From NCBI GenBank assembly GCA_031553775.1, contig JAVBLA010000050.1:26284-90283 (forward strand): a stretch of DNA of 64,000 bases, written 5' to 3'. The first letter of the stretch is position 1. Each line of letters opens with the position of its first letter. The DNA is from JAISFI01 sp031553775 (GTDB lineage Bacteria > Bacteroidota > Bacteroidia > Bacteroidales > Azobacteroidaceae). The notes under the pieces are model-generated. The model made no database searches and was not told where the DNA came from. It saw nothing but the letters and a program-made list of their open reading frames with translations. Positions 63,478 to 64,000 of this stretch are shown one piece after another. Position numbers and translations under genes: made by a program.

Positions 63478-63602
63478 TTTTGTATCTTTTTTTGCTGCGC
63501 CAAAAAAAGATACAAAAAAAAGGCGCTTCGTCGAAAAGAACTCGCTCGCTCGCTGCGCTCTCTCCCTCAGACAGCGTTTTGACAACAAGGAAAAGAACCC
63601 CA
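63478..63602 (+). repeat. Interspersed hairpin element, copy 2
   Basis: A perfect 17-bp inverted repeat (63478-63494 with 63501-63517, loop CTGCGC) followed by GGCGCTTCGTC, GAACTCGCTCGCTCGCTGCG and GTTTTGACAACAAGG. It corresponds to 38423-38550 but the middle of the stem is GTATC/GATAC instead of GGGTTCC/GGAACCC. Strand is nominal. Confidence 0.75.
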
Positions 63603-63765
63603 ACCCCTTATTTAAGGGGATTACGGGCTTCGCCCGGGTGAAATTGGCAAGATTTACCGGATTTCATCATTGTAATCTTCAAGTGTTATTGCAATCTCCA
63701 AACTCCGTCATTGAGAGTACCCTCTATATTAAAATATCGAACAATTCGATAATGACGAGAAATAC

Positions 63766-63837
63766 GTCATTGCTAGGAGGAATGACGAAGTAATCTCATG
63801 ACTATTGGTAGATTACTTCGCTCTCGCTCGTAATGAT
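63766..63837. repeat. Palindromic GTCATTGC intergenic repeat
   Basis: GTCATTGC at the left and TAATGAT at the right flank an inner inverted repeat, GAAGTAATCT (63787-63796) with AGATTACTTC (63810-63819). The CATTGC...GAAGNAATCT layout is a common REP-like intergenic repeat in bacteria. A decayed copy is at 60492-60549. Confidence 0.65.
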
Positions 63838-64000
63838 GGTTATTGTCAAACAGAATAATCCTTCTACAAAATGTTTACTGATTAAACGAGTTGCCGATGC
63901 GGTTCCGCCCCCGGCCTCGGGCCAGTGGCGTGAAGAAAAATACGTAGTGGAGGCGTTAAAAACGAAGCGCTGTTTGAGCACCGGAGGTGCGAGTTCGATT
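63838..64000. other. GC-rich end of window, no gene seen
   Basis: From 63890 on the sequence is richer in G and C than its surroundings (for example GGTTCCGCCCCCGGCCTCGG) and has no ORF of note. Its phrases GCGCTGTTTGAGC and GCGAGTTCG resemble, in inverse orientation, the GAACTCGCTC and GCGCT pieces of the hairpin element, so it may be part of a further repeat cut by the window edge. Confidence 0.35.

Noticed and set aside
63437..63793. Open frame of 118 codons across the second hairpin element
   Set aside because: It only reads through repeats, its counterpart at copy 1 (38425-38673) has a different frame context, and no protein features are visible.
1..64000. CRISPR arrays, prophage, integrases or insertion sequences
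   Set aside because: No regularly spaced direct repeats, transposase, integrase or phage structural genes were recognised on either strand.

Overview
The window is a stretch of Bacteroidales chromosome of about 42-43% GC by eye. Evidence for this is a hybrid two-component regulator next to a GH2 beta-galactosidase, a protein with a type IX secretion sorting domain, an anaerobic sulfatase-maturing enzyme with Ser-type sulfatases, weak ribosome binding sites, and many promoters of the Bacteroidetes form (TTG, 19-21 bp, TAnnTTTG). A strictly anaerobic gut genus of the Odoribacter/Butyricimonas kind would fit the Hdr-Flx locus and the aminomutase-like gene, but the genus is an inference. No phage, conjugative element, transposase or CRISPR array was seen.

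Layout. 1-5807: 3' part of a beta-galactosidase and its hybrid sensor/regulator. 5900-13432: KefB-like antiporter, CorA, sulfatase maturase, CbpA/CbpM chaperone pair, KamA-type radical SAM enzyme. 13589-15289: DUF47 protein and PiT phosphate transporter. 15318-24848: one long same-strand cluster, hdrC-hdrB-hdrA-flxD-flxC-flxB-flxA, then a single-span membrane protein, a Na+-pump decarboxylase beta subunit and a GltD/NfnB-like oxidoreductase. 24954-30366: small secreted and membrane proteins, NDH-2, glutathione peroxidase, phosphopantetheinyl transferase and a reduced PaaK-like protein. 30427-38329: kdpABCDE on the minus strand. 38423-42713: interspersed repeat, then a Phe/Tyr leader-peptide attenuator and the operon pheA, aminotransferase, DAHP synthase/chorismate mutase, tyrA. 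42758-50071: membrane proteins, two sulfatases, TonB-dependent receptor, AraC regulator. 50126-51969: tRNA-Arg, a leader ORF with an intrinsic terminator, and tryptophanase. 52080-63330: T9SS cargo, recO, tRNA-Glu, rpsT, gyrB, a GATase-dipeptidase fusion, glutaminyl cyclase-like lipoprotein, sufE, DUF502, outer membrane barrel, FabH-like, thioredoxin lipoprotein. 63331-64000: repeats only.

How it fits together. The Hdr-Flx cluster should shuttle electrons between NAD(P)H, ferredoxin and a disulfide acceptor, and it appears to be transcribed with a sodium-pump subunit that lacks its carboxyltransferase partners here. The aromatic amino acid operon makes Phe and Tyr from chorismate. Its leader encodes a 27-residue peptide in which 11 of residues 4-16 are Phe or Tyr, followed by mutually exclusive antiterminator and terminator helices. 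Tryptophanase, which degrades an aromatic amino acid, also has a short leader ORF and an intrinsic terminator ahead of it. The two sulfatases have Ser at the active-site position, the substrate type of the maturase at 9449. A glutaminyl cyclase-like lipoprotein sits in the same window as five secreted proteins whose predicted mature N-terminus is Gln.

The points most worth following up are the Phe/Tyr attenuator, the tryptophanase leader, the Hdr-Flx/Na+-pump cluster, a two-copy repeat with compensatory changes in a long hairpin, and a sequence motif found immediately before six start codons.
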